Assembly (NCBI GenBank): GCA_963696405.1
Contig: CAVOJY010000006.1
Span: 806,001 to 870,000 of the forward strand
Reading direction: 5' to 3'
DNA: 64,000 nt
From: CAVOJY01 sp963696405
GTDB lineage: Bacteria; Chloroflexota; Limnocylindria; Limnocylindrales; CSP1-4
Part shown: piece after piece, positions 17,696-26,579 of the stretch
How positions within the stretch are numbered: position 1 is the stretch's first letter
How the letters are laid out: each line of letters opens with the position of its first letter
The notes under the pieces: generated by a model
Told to the model about the DNA's origin: nothing
Databases searched by the model: none
Seen by the model: only the letters and a program-made list of their open reading frames with translations
Made by a program: the position numbers and the translations under genes

Positions 17696-18631
17696 ATGCC
17701 CGGCCTGAAGCTCGGAATCCTGCTCTGGAGCCAGGCGACCGAGTGGCCGCCCCTGCTCGACGCGGCGAAGCGCATCGACCAGCTCGGCTACGACCACCTG
17801 TGGACCTGGGATCACCTCTACGCGATCTGGGGCGAGCCTGACCAGCCGATCTTCGAGGGATGGACGACGCTGGCGGCGTGGGCGGCGGTCACCGAGCGCG
17901 TTCGTCTCGGACTCATGGTCGGGGCGAACACGTTCCGCAACCCGGGTCTCTTCGCGAAGACGGCGACCACGCTCGACCATATCAGCGGCGGCCGGGCCAT
18001 CCTGGGGATCGGCGGGGCGTGGTTCGAACTCGAGCACACCGCCCACGGCATCGAGTTCGGCTCGGGGTTCGGGCAGCGGCTCGACTGGATGGACGAGTCG
18101 GTCGGTGTCATGCGGAAGCTCCTCGATGGCGAGGAGGTCACCTTCGCGAGCGAGAAGTACCGCTTCGAGAAGCTCGCCCACCTCCCGCTCCCGATGCAGA
18201 AGCACCTCCCGATCATGATCGGCGGCATCGGCGAGAAGAAGACGCTGCGCACGATCGCGAAGTACGGCGACATGTGGAACGGCTTCGGCACGCCCGAGGA
18301 GCTGAAGCACAAGGACGAGGTACTGCGCCGGCACTGCGAGGACGTCGGGCGGGACGAGCGCGAGATCGAGCGGACCGTGGGATGCCAGCTCGTCATCCGC
18401 GACACGGAGGAGGAGGCGCGCCGGTTCTGGATGTTCCAGCTGGAGCAGAACCGCTGCGAGTTCGAGGACTCGTCGTCGCTCTGGCTCGGGCCCCCCGAGC
18501 AGATTGTCGAACGCTGCCGTGCCTTTGGCGAGATCGGCTTCCATACGGTGGTCGCCGAGCTGCCGGCTCCTTTCGACATGGAGACGATCGAGCGGCTCAT
18601 GGTCGAAGTGAAGCCCATGGTGGAGGGATAG
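17696..18631 (+). CDS. LLM-class (luciferase-like) F420-dependent oxidoreductase
   Basis: The protein has 311 residues; ATG preceded by AAGGAGG. It has the (beta/alpha)8 luciferase-like monooxygenase layout: KLGILLWSQATEWPPLL at the start, DHLWTWDHLY near residue 35, the NPGLFAKTATTLDHISGGR signature near 82-100 followed by GIGGAWFELEH, and MIGGIGEKKTLR near 180. These signatures match the F420-dependent group rather than FMN-dependent bacterial luciferases. It probably performs a hydride transfer on an unknown small molecule. No F420 biosynthesis gene is in the window. Read as monocistronic. Confidence 0.85.
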   Translation: MPGLKLGILLWSQATEWPPLLDAAKRIDQLGYDHLWTWDHLYAIWGEPDQPIFEGWTTLAAWAAVTERVRLGLMVGANTFRNPGLFAKTATTLDHISGGRAILGIGGAWFELEHTAHGIEFGSGFGQRLDWMDESVGVMRKLLDGEEVTFASEKYRFEKLAHLPLPMQKHLPIMIGGIGEKKTLRTIAKYGDMWNGFGTPEELKHKDEVLRRHCEDVGRDEREIERTVGCQLVIRDTEEEARRFWMFQLEQNRCEFEDSSSLWLGPPEQIVERCRAFGEIGFHTVVAELPAPFDMETIERLMVEVKPMVEG

Positions 18632-18671
18632 CGGCGCGCCTCCCCGTCGGCCCGCCGCCCCGTCGGCCTGC

Positions 18672-18685
18672 GGGCTCGTCAGCCC
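18672..18685 (+). terminator. short hairpin downstream of the LLM oxidoreductase
   Basis: GGGCT (18672-18676) and AGCCC (18681-18685) pair around the loop CGTC, about 40 bases after the stop. It is a weak candidate; no T tract follows. The rest of 18632-18918 holds nothing else I can support, apart from two copies of a CCCGTCGGCC-like stretch. Confidence 0.25.
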
Positions 18686-18918
18686 AAGGGCTTCTGCCTC
18701 CTATTCCCCACCGCAATGGTGGACGCGACCGGAGTCCCTGCCGCCGCAGCCCGCGAGCATCGCCGCGCACCTTCGGCGCTTCCTGCGTGCTGTCCACGTT
18801 CGGCGAGCGCCGGGTCAGGCTGTCCGCCATGGTGGGCCGTGCCTCGGGCCCGCCCGCTCCCTCGCCTACCATTCCCCTGGGCGATAACTGGCGATTCCCG
18901 CGCCGGCCCAGGCGCGGG

Positions 18919-19746
18919 TCAGCCGTGCGGCTCGTCGGCCGACGGGAGCAGCTCGGCGCGGGCGGCCGCGAGGTATCGGTACGTCCACTCCTCGGCCAGC
19001 GGCCGCGTCTCGGCGAACACGATCGGGATCTCCGGGTACCGGACCTGGACGCGGGCCAGGAGGTCGAGAAGGAAGCCACCCGGCACGCGGGGGGCCTTGA
19101 CGAGTGACGAGTAGCGGTCCTCGACGACAACTGCGGCTCGAGCAACCTGGCCCAGCTTTGCCAGCTGGAAGACCAGCGATCCGTTGTTCAGCGAGCTCGC
19201 GAGGTCGTTGAGCGATTTGCGCTCGACCACGGCGACCGGCGCGCCGTCTGCTCCCAGCACCCCGTAGTCCCCGGCCACGAGCGCCCCTCTGGTCGTGCCC
19301 GTCTGCTGCCGAGCGAAGCGGTAGGGATATCGCTCTCGCGTGTCGATGACGATGGTGAGCTCGGACGTCTCGCTCGCCCGGCGCGTCGGGATCCGCGCCC
19401 CGGGCCGCGCCGTGCCCACCACCTTGCGGGTCTGCCAGAAGATGCCCTCGCGACCGCCGGGCAGCGTGGTGAACACGAACTGGGAGCGGCTCTCGCGCCT
19501 GCGGTCCAGCACGAGGTCCACTGCCACTCCACGGCGGCGACAGAGAACGACTGGCACCTCCTCTATCAGCTCGGCTCCATCAGGCCAACCCGCGTCGAGC
19601 CGCGCACAGAAGACGCGGCTCGTGCGCGGCCAGGTGTCCCGCACCTTCAGGACGAGACCCGCGCCGAGCGGAAGGCGGACGAGATAGGGGAGGCTGCTCT
19701 CCAGATCGGGGTTGCGCGCGATGAGAAAGGAGGGAGACTCGCTCAT
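18919..19746 (-). CDS. ERCC4-domain nuclease
   Basis: The protein has 275 residues. The C-terminal half carries the XPF/ERCC4 nuclease signature: IVIDTRERYPY, then GDYGV and VERKSLNDLASSL, which supply the GDX(n)ERKX3D metal-binding residues. The N-terminal 120 residues are an unrecognised beta-rich domain with ARNPDLESSLPYLVRLPLG. No helicase domain or HhH motif is present, so it is a stand-alone structure-selective nuclease or resolvase-like enzyme. It lies 37 bases downstream of the SirB1-like gene on the same strand. Confidence 0.8.
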   Translation of the reverse strand: MSESPSFLIARNPDLESSLPYLVRLPLGAGLVLKVRDTWPRTSRVFCARLDAGWPDGAELIEEVPVVLCRRRGVAVDLVLDRRRESRSQFVFTTLPGGREGIFWQTRKVVGTARPGARIPTRRASETSELTIVIDTRERYPYRFARQQTGTTRGALVAGDYGVLGADGAPVAVVERKSLNDLASSLNNGSLVFQLAKLGQVARAAVVVEDRYSSLVKAPRVPGGFLLDLLARVQVRYPEIPIVFAETRPLAEEWTYRYLAAARAELLPSADEPHG

Positions 19747-19783
19747 CTGGGGGCCGGGTGTCGCACTCGCCGTCTCCGGACGC

Positions 19784-20719
19784 TCAGTTCCGGCGGCCGC
19801 CGAAGATGGCTCTGGCGAGGGTGACCTCCTCGCGGTCGTCGGCGTCCGGGGCCTCCTCCAGGTACCGCTCGAGGCCCGCGACCGCATCCGTGAAGCGGCC
19901 GACGCGACCGAAGAGCAGGGCTCGATCGCGGCGAAGGCTGGGATCGGCAGGGTCGAGGACGACGAGGTACTCCACGACCCAGAGCGCGCTGGCCCACTCC
20001 CGGCGCGCCAGGAAGATGCCCCGCAGGTTGCCGAGGAGGCGCGCCAGGATCTCCCGGTGCGTGGCGGGGCGCAGCACGGACCGGTCGATCGACAGCGGCC
20101 GACCCGTGGCCTCGAGCACGAGCACGCGGCAGTCGGCGGCCGAGAGGCGTCGCCCGCCTCCATACGGGTCGAGGAGGAGGCCGCCGGGTCCGCCCACGAT
20201 GAAGTGCCCTGGCAACCCGATGCCATAAAGCGGGAGGCCGACGCGCCAGCCAACCTCGAGCTCGATGAGGCCGAGGGCGATCGGAAGGCCTCGCCGGCGG
20301 CGCAGCACTCCGTCCAGGTAGGTGTGGCCGGGCTCCCAGACATCCCGCGGCGCTGCCCGCAGGCCCATGTCGCCGTACAGCACGTCGTGGAGGGCATCGA
20401 GGATGGTGTCCAGCTGGCCGGACGTGCGGATGGCGCTGTCGGGCCTGGCGGCGAGTTGGAGCGAGGGGTCAAGGCGGGCCCGTACGCGCTCGGCGAGGGC
20501 GTCCAGCTCGGCGACGAGCGCAGCCGGGTCGGCGAGCGGCTCAGCCTCCGTACTGATGCACGCCCACGCGGCCCCCAGGTCGATGAGCGGGTCCGGGCGC
20601 GAGACGAGCTGCGCGAACCGTACCCGCATCTCGGACGGTTCCGAGGCCGGGCTGCGACGGTCATGCGCCGATCGATCGCTCACCAGCCGATGGTAGGCGA
20701 GGAAGCGGAGGAACGCCAT
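19784..20719 (-). CDS. SirB1-family transglutaminase-like/TPR protein
   Basis: Up to 311 residues. The middle part matches the SirB1 (transglutaminase-like) domain: LYGDMGLRAAPRDVWEPGHTYLDGVL, GLPIALGLIELEVGWRVGLP, then GLPGHFIVG and LLLDPYGGGRRLS, the Cys-less transglutaminase-like motif region with conserved His and Asp. The C-terminal 100 residues form TPR-like helices (WASALWVVEYLVVLDPADPSL, VAGLERYLEEAPDADD). Function is unknown in most bacteria. Start at ATG 20719 or, equally likely, ATG 20629 (MRVRFAQL), which begins where the family usually begins. Probably co-transcribed with the ERCC4 gene. Confidence 0.78.
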   Translation of the reverse strand: MAFLRFLAYHRLVSDRSAHDRRSPASEPSEMRVRFAQLVSRPDPLIDLGAAWACISTEAEPLADPAALVAELDALAERVRARLDPSLQLAARPDSAIRTSGQLDTILDALHDVLYGDMGLRAAPRDVWEPGHTYLDGVLRRRRGLPIALGLIELEVGWRVGLPLYGIGLPGHFIVGGPGGLLLDPYGGGRRLSAADCRVLVLEATGRPLSIDRSVLRPATHREILARLLGNLRGIFLARREWASALWVVEYLVVLDPADPSLRRDRALLFGRVGRFTDAVAGLERYLEEAPDADDREEVTLARAIFGGRRN

Positions 20720-20800
20720 GGGGCGCCGCTCAGTGGGGAACCGACCCTGTGCTACGCTCGAGGTGCCCTCCCGCGACCGGACCAGCCCACAGGAAGCACC

Positions 20801-21715
20801 ATGACCGACAGCCAGACCGCCTCCTCGGACCACGTCTGGGTGAACGGTCGCCTGGAGCCTGCCGGCGGATCCCACCTGTCCGTCTCGGATCGCGGCTTCC
20901 AGTTCGGCGATGCGGTCTACGAGACCGCGCGATGCGTCGGCGGCCGGGTGGTCGAGCTTGCAGAACACGTCGCCCGGCTGCGTCATTCTGCCGACGCCCT
21001 GGACATCCCGCTCCCGGCCGACATCGAGCGGCTGCTCGCCGGCGGCATCAGCAGACTGCTGAAGGCGAACGGCCTCGACGCGGAAGGCATGTCGGCGTCG
21101 ATCCGGGTCACCGTCAGCCGGGGAGCGACCGACGACCGGACGCTGCTCCCTGCGGCTCCCGTCCCGCCCACCATCGTCGTCCAGGCATGTCGTGCCTCGT
21201 CGTCACAGATGGCCGGCGGCTCGACGAAGGGGATCCACGTCATCGCCAGCTCGGTACGCCACGACCCGCGTGATCCGATGGCCACCATCAAGACGACCAG
21301 TCGTGGCCCCTTCATCTTCGCCCGCGTCGAGGCCCGGCGGGCCGGCGCCGACGACGCGATCTTCCTTACCACTGACGGCCACCTGGCCGAGGCCACCCAG
21401 GCGAGCCTGTTCTTTGTGCGGCACGGCGAGCGCGGACCCCAGCTGTGCACGCCATCGCTCGACTGCGGCATCCTCGAGGGGACGACACGGACCTGGATCC
21501 TGCGCTGGGCCGAGCGCTCCGGGCTGCGACCGGTCGAGGGCTGGTTCACCCCGGACGACCTGGCGGCAGCCGATGAGGCCTTCGTCTGCGCCAGCGTCAT
21601 GGGAGTTGTGCCAGTGGTACGTTTCAATGGCAAACCGGTCGGGACCGGCGAACCGGGACCCTGGACGCTGCGCGCCCGCGACGACCGCGAGGCCCACGCG
21701 CAAGGCGGCCGGTAG
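20801..21715 (+). CDS. class IV PLP aminotransferase (branched-chain or D-amino-acid type)
   Basis: The protein has 304 residues, the usual size of fold-type IV enzymes. VWVNGRLEPA and SVSDRGFQFGDAVYETARC form the family N-terminus, the catalytic lysine is in ATIKTTSRGPFI, and EATQASLFFV with GILEGTTRTWI forms the phosphate-binding region. It matches IlvE, D-amino-acid transaminase and aminodeoxychorismate lyase alike; the TTSRG after the lysine leans to branched-chain or D-amino-acid transaminases. AGGAAG precedes the ATG. Divergent from the SirB1-like gene and followed 31 bases later by the hydrolase. Confidence 0.85.
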   Translation: MTDSQTASSDHVWVNGRLEPAGGSHLSVSDRGFQFGDAVYETARCVGGRVVELAEHVARLRHSADALDIPLPADIERLLAGGISRLLKANGLDAEGMSASIRVTVSRGATDDRTLLPAAPVPPTIVVQACRASSSQMAGGSTKGIHVIASSVRHDPRDPMATIKTTSRGPFIFARVEARRAGADDAIFLTTDGHLAEATQASLFFVRHGERGPQLCTPSLDCGILEGTTRTWILRWAERSGLRPVEGWFTPDDLAAADEAFVCASVMGVVPVVRFNGKPVGTGEPGPWTLRARDDREAHAQGGR

Positions 21716-21746
21716 GGAAGCGGCTGCCGGGGAGGAGCAAACGACC

Positions 21747-22553
21747 ATGTGCCACGCTGCCGACGCCCATCCGCCCGAACTGCCCGCCGACCTGCGGCGC
21801 GCCCCGCCGATGGCCGGCGGCGCTATCGAGGCGCACGATCTCGTGCTGACCGCGAGCGATGGCAACCGGTTCGCCGCGTTTGCCGCCCGGGCGCCCTCCC
21901 CGACCGGCGCCGGCGTCGTCATCTTCCCCGACATCCGCGGGCTCTTCGGCTTCTACGAGGACCTCGCGATGCGGTTCGCGGAGGCCGGCGTGGACGCCGT
22001 CGCGTTCGACTACTACGGCCGCACGGCCGGCGCCGAGAAGCGCGACGCCGCCTTCGACTACATGGCCCACGTCGTGCGCACCCGACCCGAGACGGTCGCC
22101 GAGGATGCCGCGGCGGCCTCCGCGTACCTGCGGTCGGCGGAGGGCGGCGCCGTGCGGGCCGTCGTCACGGTCGGGTTCTGCTTCGGCGGCCGGAACAGCT
22201 TCCTGGCGGCCGTGAAGGGCTCGCCGGTCGCCCCGGCCGGGGTTGTCGCCTTCTACGGGCAGCTGGGACCCGACCGCCAGGGCCGCCCCGGCCCGATTGC
22301 GTTCGCCTCGCAGATGAGCGTCCCCGTCCTCGGGCTCTTCGGCGGTGCCGATGAGAGCATCCCGCTCGACCGGGTCGCCGAGTTCGACGCGGGGCTTGCC
22401 GCAGCGGCCGTGCCGCATGACTTCCATGTCTACGCCGGAGCGCCGCACTCCTTCTTCGACCGGGCGATGGGCGACTGGGCGAAGGAGGCGGACAACGCCT
22501 GGCACCGGGTGCTCGCGTTCGTCCGCGCAAACACGTCCGCCCGACTGACGTGA
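21747..22553 (+). CDS. dienelactone hydrolase family protein
   Basis: The protein has 268 residues in an alpha/beta-hydrolase fold. The nucleophile elbow is GFCFGG, so a cysteine (near residue 148) replaces serine, as in true dienelactone hydrolases. The acid is the Asp in LFGGADESIP and the base the His in GAPHSFFDR. The oxyanion region GVVIFPDIRGLFGFYEDL is typical. It hydrolyses a lactone or ester, possibly in aromatic breakdown, but no ring-cleavage genes adjoin. A GGGGAGGA element supports the ATG. Its stop overlaps the next start as GTGA. Confidence 0.85.
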   Translation: MCHAADAHPPELPADLRRAPPMAGGAIEAHDLVLTASDGNRFAAFAARAPSPTGAGVVIFPDIRGLFGFYEDLAMRFAEAGVDAVAFDYYGRTAGAEKRDAAFDYMAHVVRTRPETVAEDAAAASAYLRSAEGGAVRAVVTVGFCFGGRNSFLAAVKGSPVAPAGVVAFYGQLGPDRQGRPGPIAFASQMSVPVLGLFGGADESIPLDRVAEFDAGLAAAAVPHDFHVYAGAPHSFFDRAMGDWAKEADNAWHRVLAFVRANTSARLT

Positions 22554-23854
22554 ACCCCCACCCTTCGTCCGACACGTCCGGGTTCGTGCCGGCGGTTGGC
22601 GGCGACCACGTCGTCCCGTCAGCGGACCGAATCGCGCGCGACTACATCCTGCTGGCGCTTCGGCTCGATCAGCACGCGCCGGGGCTCGTCGATGCGTACG
22701 TCGGCCCGCGCGACCTGAAGGCGCGGGTCGACACGGAGAGCTTGCGGCCGCCCGTCCGCCTGGCCGGGGACGCCGCGGAGCTGCGCGGCCGCGTTTCGGC
22801 GGAAGCAGCCGAGCCGGACCGCGCGCGCTGGATCGACCGCCAGCTCGTCGCGCTCGAGACGCAGGCCCTGCTCCTCACCGGCATCGATCTGCCGTATGTC
22901 GAGCTCGTATCGCGCTGCTTCGACGCCTCCCCCGAACCGCTGCCCGGCGAGACCTACGCGTCCGTCCGCCAGGACCTCGATCGGCTGCTCCCGGGAGCCG
23001 GGGACCTGCGGAGCCGGCTGGATGCGTGGGACGCACGGTTCGTCATCCCGGCGGACCGCGTGCGCACGATCGTCGACTGGTTCGTGCCGCGCCTCCGCGA
23101 GGCGTCCGAGATCCGTTTCCCGGCGCCCGCCGGGGAATCGGTGGCCGTCAACCTCGTCACCGGCCAGCCGTGGAGCGGCTACAACTGGTACGACGGCGGC
23201 CTCCGTTCGCGGATCGACATCAACGTCGACCTCCCGCTCCGTCCCCATGACCTCGTGGCGACGCTCAGCCACGAGACCTTCCCGGGGCACCACCTCGAGC
23301 ACGCGTGGAAGGAACAGCGACTCGTCCACGAGCAGCGCCGGCTCGAAGCCGCCGTCCTGCTCATCAACACCCCGGAGTGCTACGTGAGCGAGGGCCTGGC
23401 CGAGCTGGGGCGCCGTTTCGTCATCGACGCGGACGCGTGGCGGATGTTGCTCGGTGGCGCCTACCGGCTGGCCGGCATCGAGGCGGACGAGGACGATGCG
23501 ACGCGCCAGGTCGCCATCGGCGATGCGCTCCACCGCATCCGCGGCGCGGGCGGGGACGCTGCGCTGCGTCTCCACGCCGACGGGGAGTCGCGCGACGAGG
23601 TGCGCCGCTTCCTGGAGGACGAGGCGCTCATGGATCCCGATCGAGCAGAGCGGCGGCTCCGGTTCCTCGAGCACCCCCTCTGGCGCACGTACGTGTTCAG
23701 CTACGCCGGAGGCGAACGGTTGCTGGCCGGCTGGTGCGACGCGGCAGGGTCACCGGAGGGGGCACGCTCCCGCTTCCTGCGGCTGCTCACCGAGCAGCTC
23801 ACCCCGTCAGGGATCCGCGAGGACCTCGCCGAAGGCCCCGGCGGAGCGCCATGA
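22550..23854 (+). CDS. DUF885-like metallopeptidase homologue
   Basis: The protein has 434 residues and starts with GTG overlapping the previous stop. The zinc motif HETFPGHHLEH (near residue 240) matches the HExxPGHxxQ pattern of DUF885/M32-like gluzincins, and the third ligand is probably the glutamate in YVSEGLAEL about 45 residues later, matching the family EGWAxY element. There is no signal peptide, so it acts in the cytoplasm. Substrate is unknown; family members are thought to be carboxypeptidase-like. Probably co-expressed with the hydrolase upstream and with the following small gene. Confidence 0.78.
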   Translation: MNPHPSSDTSGFVPAVGGDHVVPSADRIARDYILLALRLDQHAPGLVDAYVGPRDLKARVDTESLRPPVRLAGDAAELRGRVSAEAAEPDRARWIDRQLVALETQALLLTGIDLPYVELVSRCFDASPEPLPGETYASVRQDLDRLLPGAGDLRSRLDAWDARFVIPADRVRTIVDWFVPRLREASEIRFPAPAGESVAVNLVTGQPWSGYNWYDGGLRSRIDINVDLPLRPHDLVATLSHETFPGHHLEHAWKEQRLVHEQRRLEAAVLLINTPECYVSEGLAELGRRFVIDADAWRMLLGGAYRLAGIEADEDDATRQVAIGDALHRIRGAGGDAALRLHADGESRDEVRRFLEDEALMDPDRAERRLRFLEHPLWRTYVFSYAGGERLLAGWCDAAGSPEGARSRFLRLLTEQLTPSGIREDLAEGPGGAP

Positions 23855-23894
23855 GCCGGATGTTCGCGGACCGGCCCGGTACACTGGTGCCCCG

Positions 23895-24386
23895 ATGAGT
23901 CATCCTGCGCGCGGGCTCCCGCCCGCCACACCCGTCCAACATGCCGCGGCGGCCGCGCGGTTCCGCGCGGATCGCGCCTCTGTCGCGCTGAGCGCGGTCG
24001 AGGCGGCGTTCGCCCGCGATCCCGGACTGGGCGCCCGCTACGACGAACCGATGGTTCGCCGGCTGGTGCGGGATGGTGAGCGCCACGCGGAGCAGCTTGC
24101 CCGAGCGCTCGAGACAGGTGAGGACGCGTGGGCAGTCGAGTATGCGTCGTGGATCGTGCCGGTGATGCGCCGCCGGGGCATGCCCATGAAGGACTTGGAG
24201 ACGCTATTCCTCGGGCTCGGGGACGCGGTGCGACCGCTGGTGGGACCGGAGGCGGCGGGGGAGGTCGACCGCCTCGTGGCAGCGATGGTCGCCGTCCTCG
24301 ACCGGCCGCGGCACCTGCAGGGCGATCGCCGGCGGAACCCGCTCGCGGGCTTCTTCTGGAAGGCCTCCGGGATCGCGGGCTGGTAG
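23895..24386 (+). CDS. hypothetical helical protein, RsbRD/sensor-domain-like
   Basis: The protein has 163 residues, predicted nearly all alpha-helical. It contains DEPMVRRLVRDGERHAEQLARAL and VEYASWIVPVMRRRGMPMKDLE, a pattern that recalls the four-helix N-terminal domains of RsbRD, globin-like sensors and cobalamin-binding regulators. No metal or cofactor ligand is certain. The likeness is weak and I would call the function unknown. It is followed after 10 bases by a DUF433 gene in the same direction. Confidence 0.6.
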   Translation: MSHPARGLPPATPVQHAAAAARFRADRASVALSAVEAAFARDPGLGARYDEPMVRRLVRDGERHAEQLARALETGEDAWAVEYASWIVPVMRRRGMPMKDLETLFLGLGDAVRPLVGPEAAGEVDRLVAAMVAVLDRPRHLQGDRRRNPLAGFFWKASGIAGW

Positions 24387-24396
24387 GGGGCTGGCG

Positions 24397-24654
24397 ATGA
24401 CGATCCAGTGGGTGAAGGTCGATCCGCTCGTCATGAACGGCGAGCCATTCTGCTATGGCTCCCGCCTGACGGTCCGTAACCTGCTGGAGATGCGCGCCGC
24501 CGGCATGACGCCGTCGCGGATCGTCGCCGAGCACCCGGAACTGAAGTCGATCGGCGTCGCCGAGGCGTACCGGTATGCGGCCCAGCATCCCGAGCGCTAC
24601 GTGGATCTCCTGGGCCCGGACGGCGGCTTCCGAGGGCCAGACGTTTCTGACTGA
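24397..24654 (+). CDS. DUF433 family small protein
   Basis: The protein has 85 residues, near the family's usual length. The DUF433 pattern is visible: a beta hairpin with GEPFCYGSRLTVRNLLEMR, then a helix-turn-helix-like stretch with AAGMTPSRIVAEHPELKSIG and VAEAYRYAAQHPE. DUF433 proteins are often antitoxin components paired with a PIN-like toxin (DUF5615), but no toxin gene lies on either side here, so it is a solitary DNA-binding type protein or an orphan antitoxin. Probably co-transcribed with the helical gene upstream. Confidence 0.75.
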   Translation: MTIQWVKVDPLVMNGEPFCYGSRLTVRNLLEMRAAGMTPSRIVAEHPELKSIGVAEAYRYAAQHPERYVDLLGPDGGFRGPDVSD

Positions 24655-24712
24655 ATTAGTCGGAATTGCGTGGTAGGATGTCGGCGAACCTTCCACGCAG
24701 GGACGTCAGCGC

Positions 24713-25081
24713 ATGAGTGACATTGCCACCGAACGACCGGGCCCCGGCCCGGTGCCGCCAGAGCCCGCCCCGACCGAGAGCGCCGGACTTGCCTTCGACC
24801 CGGTTCGCCGGGCGACCGAGCTCGCCGTTCTCGACGCGCTCCGCACGGTGGTGGATCCCGAGATCGGGATGAACGTTGTCGAGCTGGCCCTCATCAGGCA
24901 GGTCGTGATCGGCAACGGCACCACCGAGATCAAGATGATCCTGACGACGCCGTTCTGTCCGTACGCCGGGTCCATGCTCCAGCAGGTGAAGGAGGCGGCC
25001 GAAGAGGTCGTCGGTCACGACGTCAAGGTGACGCTGCTGGCCGAGCGCTGGGACCCGCGAGACGCGGGCCTCATCTGGTGA
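24713..25081 (+). CDS. MIP18/SufT-like metal-sulfur cluster assembly protein
   Basis: The protein has 122 residues. After a disordered proline-rich N-terminus (about 1-25) comes the DUF59 fold: LRTVVDPEIGMNVVELALIRQV, LTTPFCPYAGSMLQQVKEAAE with the conserved cysteine in PFCPY, and VTLLAERWDP. The family (SufT, PaaD, MIP18) supports iron-sulfur cluster insertion. No suf operon is adjacent. Its stop overlaps the next gene's GTG, coupling it to the cobalamin adenosyltransferase. Confidence 0.85.
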   Translation: MSDIATERPGPGPVPPEPAPTESAGLAFDPVRRATELAVLDALRTVVDPEIGMNVVELALIRQVVIGNGTTEIKMILTTPFCPYAGSMLQQVKEAAEEVVGHDVKVTLLAERWDPRDAGLIW

Positions 25082-25698
25082 GCGCACGCCGGCCCGCCAT
25101 CCGCCGGAGCGCCGTCGCCACGGGCCTCGGGGACGACGGCACGACCGGCCTGCTCTTCGGAGGGTCGCGCATCCTCAAGGACGAGTTGCAGACCGAGGCG
25201 AGCGGGTCGATCGACGAGGCGGTTGCCGCGCTCGGCGTAGCACGCGCCGAGCTGCGCGCCCTGGCCGACCACGGCTCGCTTCCTCCGCCGCTGGCCGGCC
25301 TGGCGGATCTCGTCCTGCGGCTCCAGCGGGAGTTGTTCGTCGCGGGCGCCGAGCTCGCCTGCAGCCCCGGGGAGTGGGACCGGCTCGAGGACGGCGTCAG
25401 CCGTGTGTCGGCCCCGATGCTCGACGCGCTCGAGGCGGCGCTCGGCGAGCACGAGCGCGCGGTGGCGATGCCGCGCGATTTCGTCATCCCCGGTGAGACC
25501 CGGGTCTCCGCGGCCCTCGAGGTCGCCCGCACCGCCGTCCGCCGAGCGGAGCGGCGCGCCGTGAGCGTCCGTGCTGCGGGCCTGCTGCCCGGGGAATGGT
25601 GCATCGCCTACCTCAACCGCCTCGCGGACCTCCTGTGGGTCCTCGCCCGCGTGGCCGAAGCCGGGGAGACAAGGCCCTCGACCACGCTTCGGGGTTGA
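25078..25698 (+). CDS. PduO-type cob(I)alamin adenosyltransferase
   Basis: The protein has 206 residues and starts with GTG overlapping the SufT-like stop. The family N-terminus is GLGDDGTTGLLFGGSRILKD, followed by the acidic SGSIDEAVAALG; C-terminal signatures are FVIPGETRVSAALEVARTAVRRAERR and YLNRLADLLWVLAR. These residues bind ATP and the corrinoid. It makes adenosylcobalamin from ATP and cob(I)alamin. No B12-dependent enzyme or cobalamin riboswitch is seen nearby; lysine 2,3-aminomutase in this window does not use B12. Confidence 0.88.
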   Translation: MSARRPAIRRSAVATGLGDDGTTGLLFGGSRILKDELQTEASGSIDEAVAALGVARAELRALADHGSLPPPLAGLADLVLRLQRELFVAGAELACSPGEWDRLEDGVSRVSAPMLDALEAALGEHERAVAMPRDFVIPGETRVSAALEVARTAVRRAERRAVSVRAAGLLPGEWCIAYLNRLADLLWVLARVAEAGETRPSTTLRG

Positions 25699-25801
25699 GC
25701 TCGCGGGGTGAGCTCCCATGGCGGTGCCAATCCGCGCCCGAGTGTTCATCCGTACACTAGTGACAACGACCGCAGGGGTCGCAGCAAGGAGTAAGGAACC
25801 C

Positions 25802-26566
25802 GTGTTCAACCAGAACCCCTACGACCAGAACCGATCCGAGGTTCGCGAGCAGGGGCCGAACCCCGCCACCTACGGGTACGCCACCGGCTCGGCCGGGGCC
25901 GCCGGCACCGCCGGTGCGATCACCGTCCCTCGCGAGGGCTACCTCACCGCCGCGTTCGTGTGGATGTTCCTCGCGCTCCTGGTGAGCGCGGCGACGGCCG
26001 CCATGACGATCGCGAACGAGGCGGCGCTCGCGACGGTCATGGACTGGTGGTGGATCCTCCTCATCGGCCAGTTCGCGCTCGTCATCGTGCTGACCGCGGC
26101 CATCAACCGGATGAGCTCCAGCGTGGCCGTGCTCATGCTCTTCGTCTACGCCGCCCTGACCGGCGCGACGCTCTCGGTGATCGTCCTGTCGTTCACGGTG
26201 GCCTCGGTGACGTCGGCCTTCATCGGCGCAGCCGCCATCTTCGGCGCGGCGGCGCTCTACGGCGCGGTCACGCGTCGCGACCTGACCAGCCTGGGCGGGT
26301 ACCTCTTCGTCGGGCTCATCGGGATCATCGTGGCGTCGCTGGTGAACATCTTCATCGGCGGCACCACGCTCAGCTTCATCATCGGGATCGTCGGCGTCCT
26401 CATCTTCACCGGCCTCACGGCGTGGGACGTCCAGCGGATCAAGACCGGCCGGCTCAACTGGGTGCAGAACGCCCAGAACGCATCGGTCGTGGCCGCTCTC
26501 TCCCTCTACCTCGACTTCATCAACCTCTTCCTCATGATGCTGCGGATCTTCGGGCAGCAGCGCTAG
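25802..26566 (+). CDS. Bax inhibitor-1/YccA family membrane protein
   Basis: The protein has 254 residues with about seven membrane helices after a 45-residue Gly/Ala/Asn-rich cytoplasmic tail. The end has the family signature ALSLYLDFINLFLMMLRIFG, whose aspartate belongs to the pH-sensing di-aspartyl latch of BsYetJ-like proteins. The family acts as calcium-leak or stress-related membrane proteins. GTG 25802 with AAGGAG upstream was chosen; the longer frame from 25718 lacks a binding site. Confidence 0.85.
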   Translation: MFNQNPYDQNRSEVREQGPNPATYGYATGSAGAAGTAGAITVPREGYLTAAFVWMFLALLVSAATAAMTIANEAALATVMDWWWILLIGQFALVIVLTAAINRMSSSVAVLMLFVYAALTGATLSVIVLSFTVASVTSAFIGAAAIFGAAALYGAVTRRDLTSLGGYLFVGLIGIIVASLVNIFIGGTTLSFIIGIVGVLIFTGLTAWDVQRIKTGRLNWVQNAQNASVVAALSLYLDFINLFLMMLRIFGQQR

Positions 26567-26579
26567 CGGCAGGACGGGC

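Noticed and set aside
24397..24654. Toxin-antitoxin pair with DUF433
   Set aside because: No PIN or other toxin gene is next to it; the neighbours are an unknown helical protein and a SufT-like gene.
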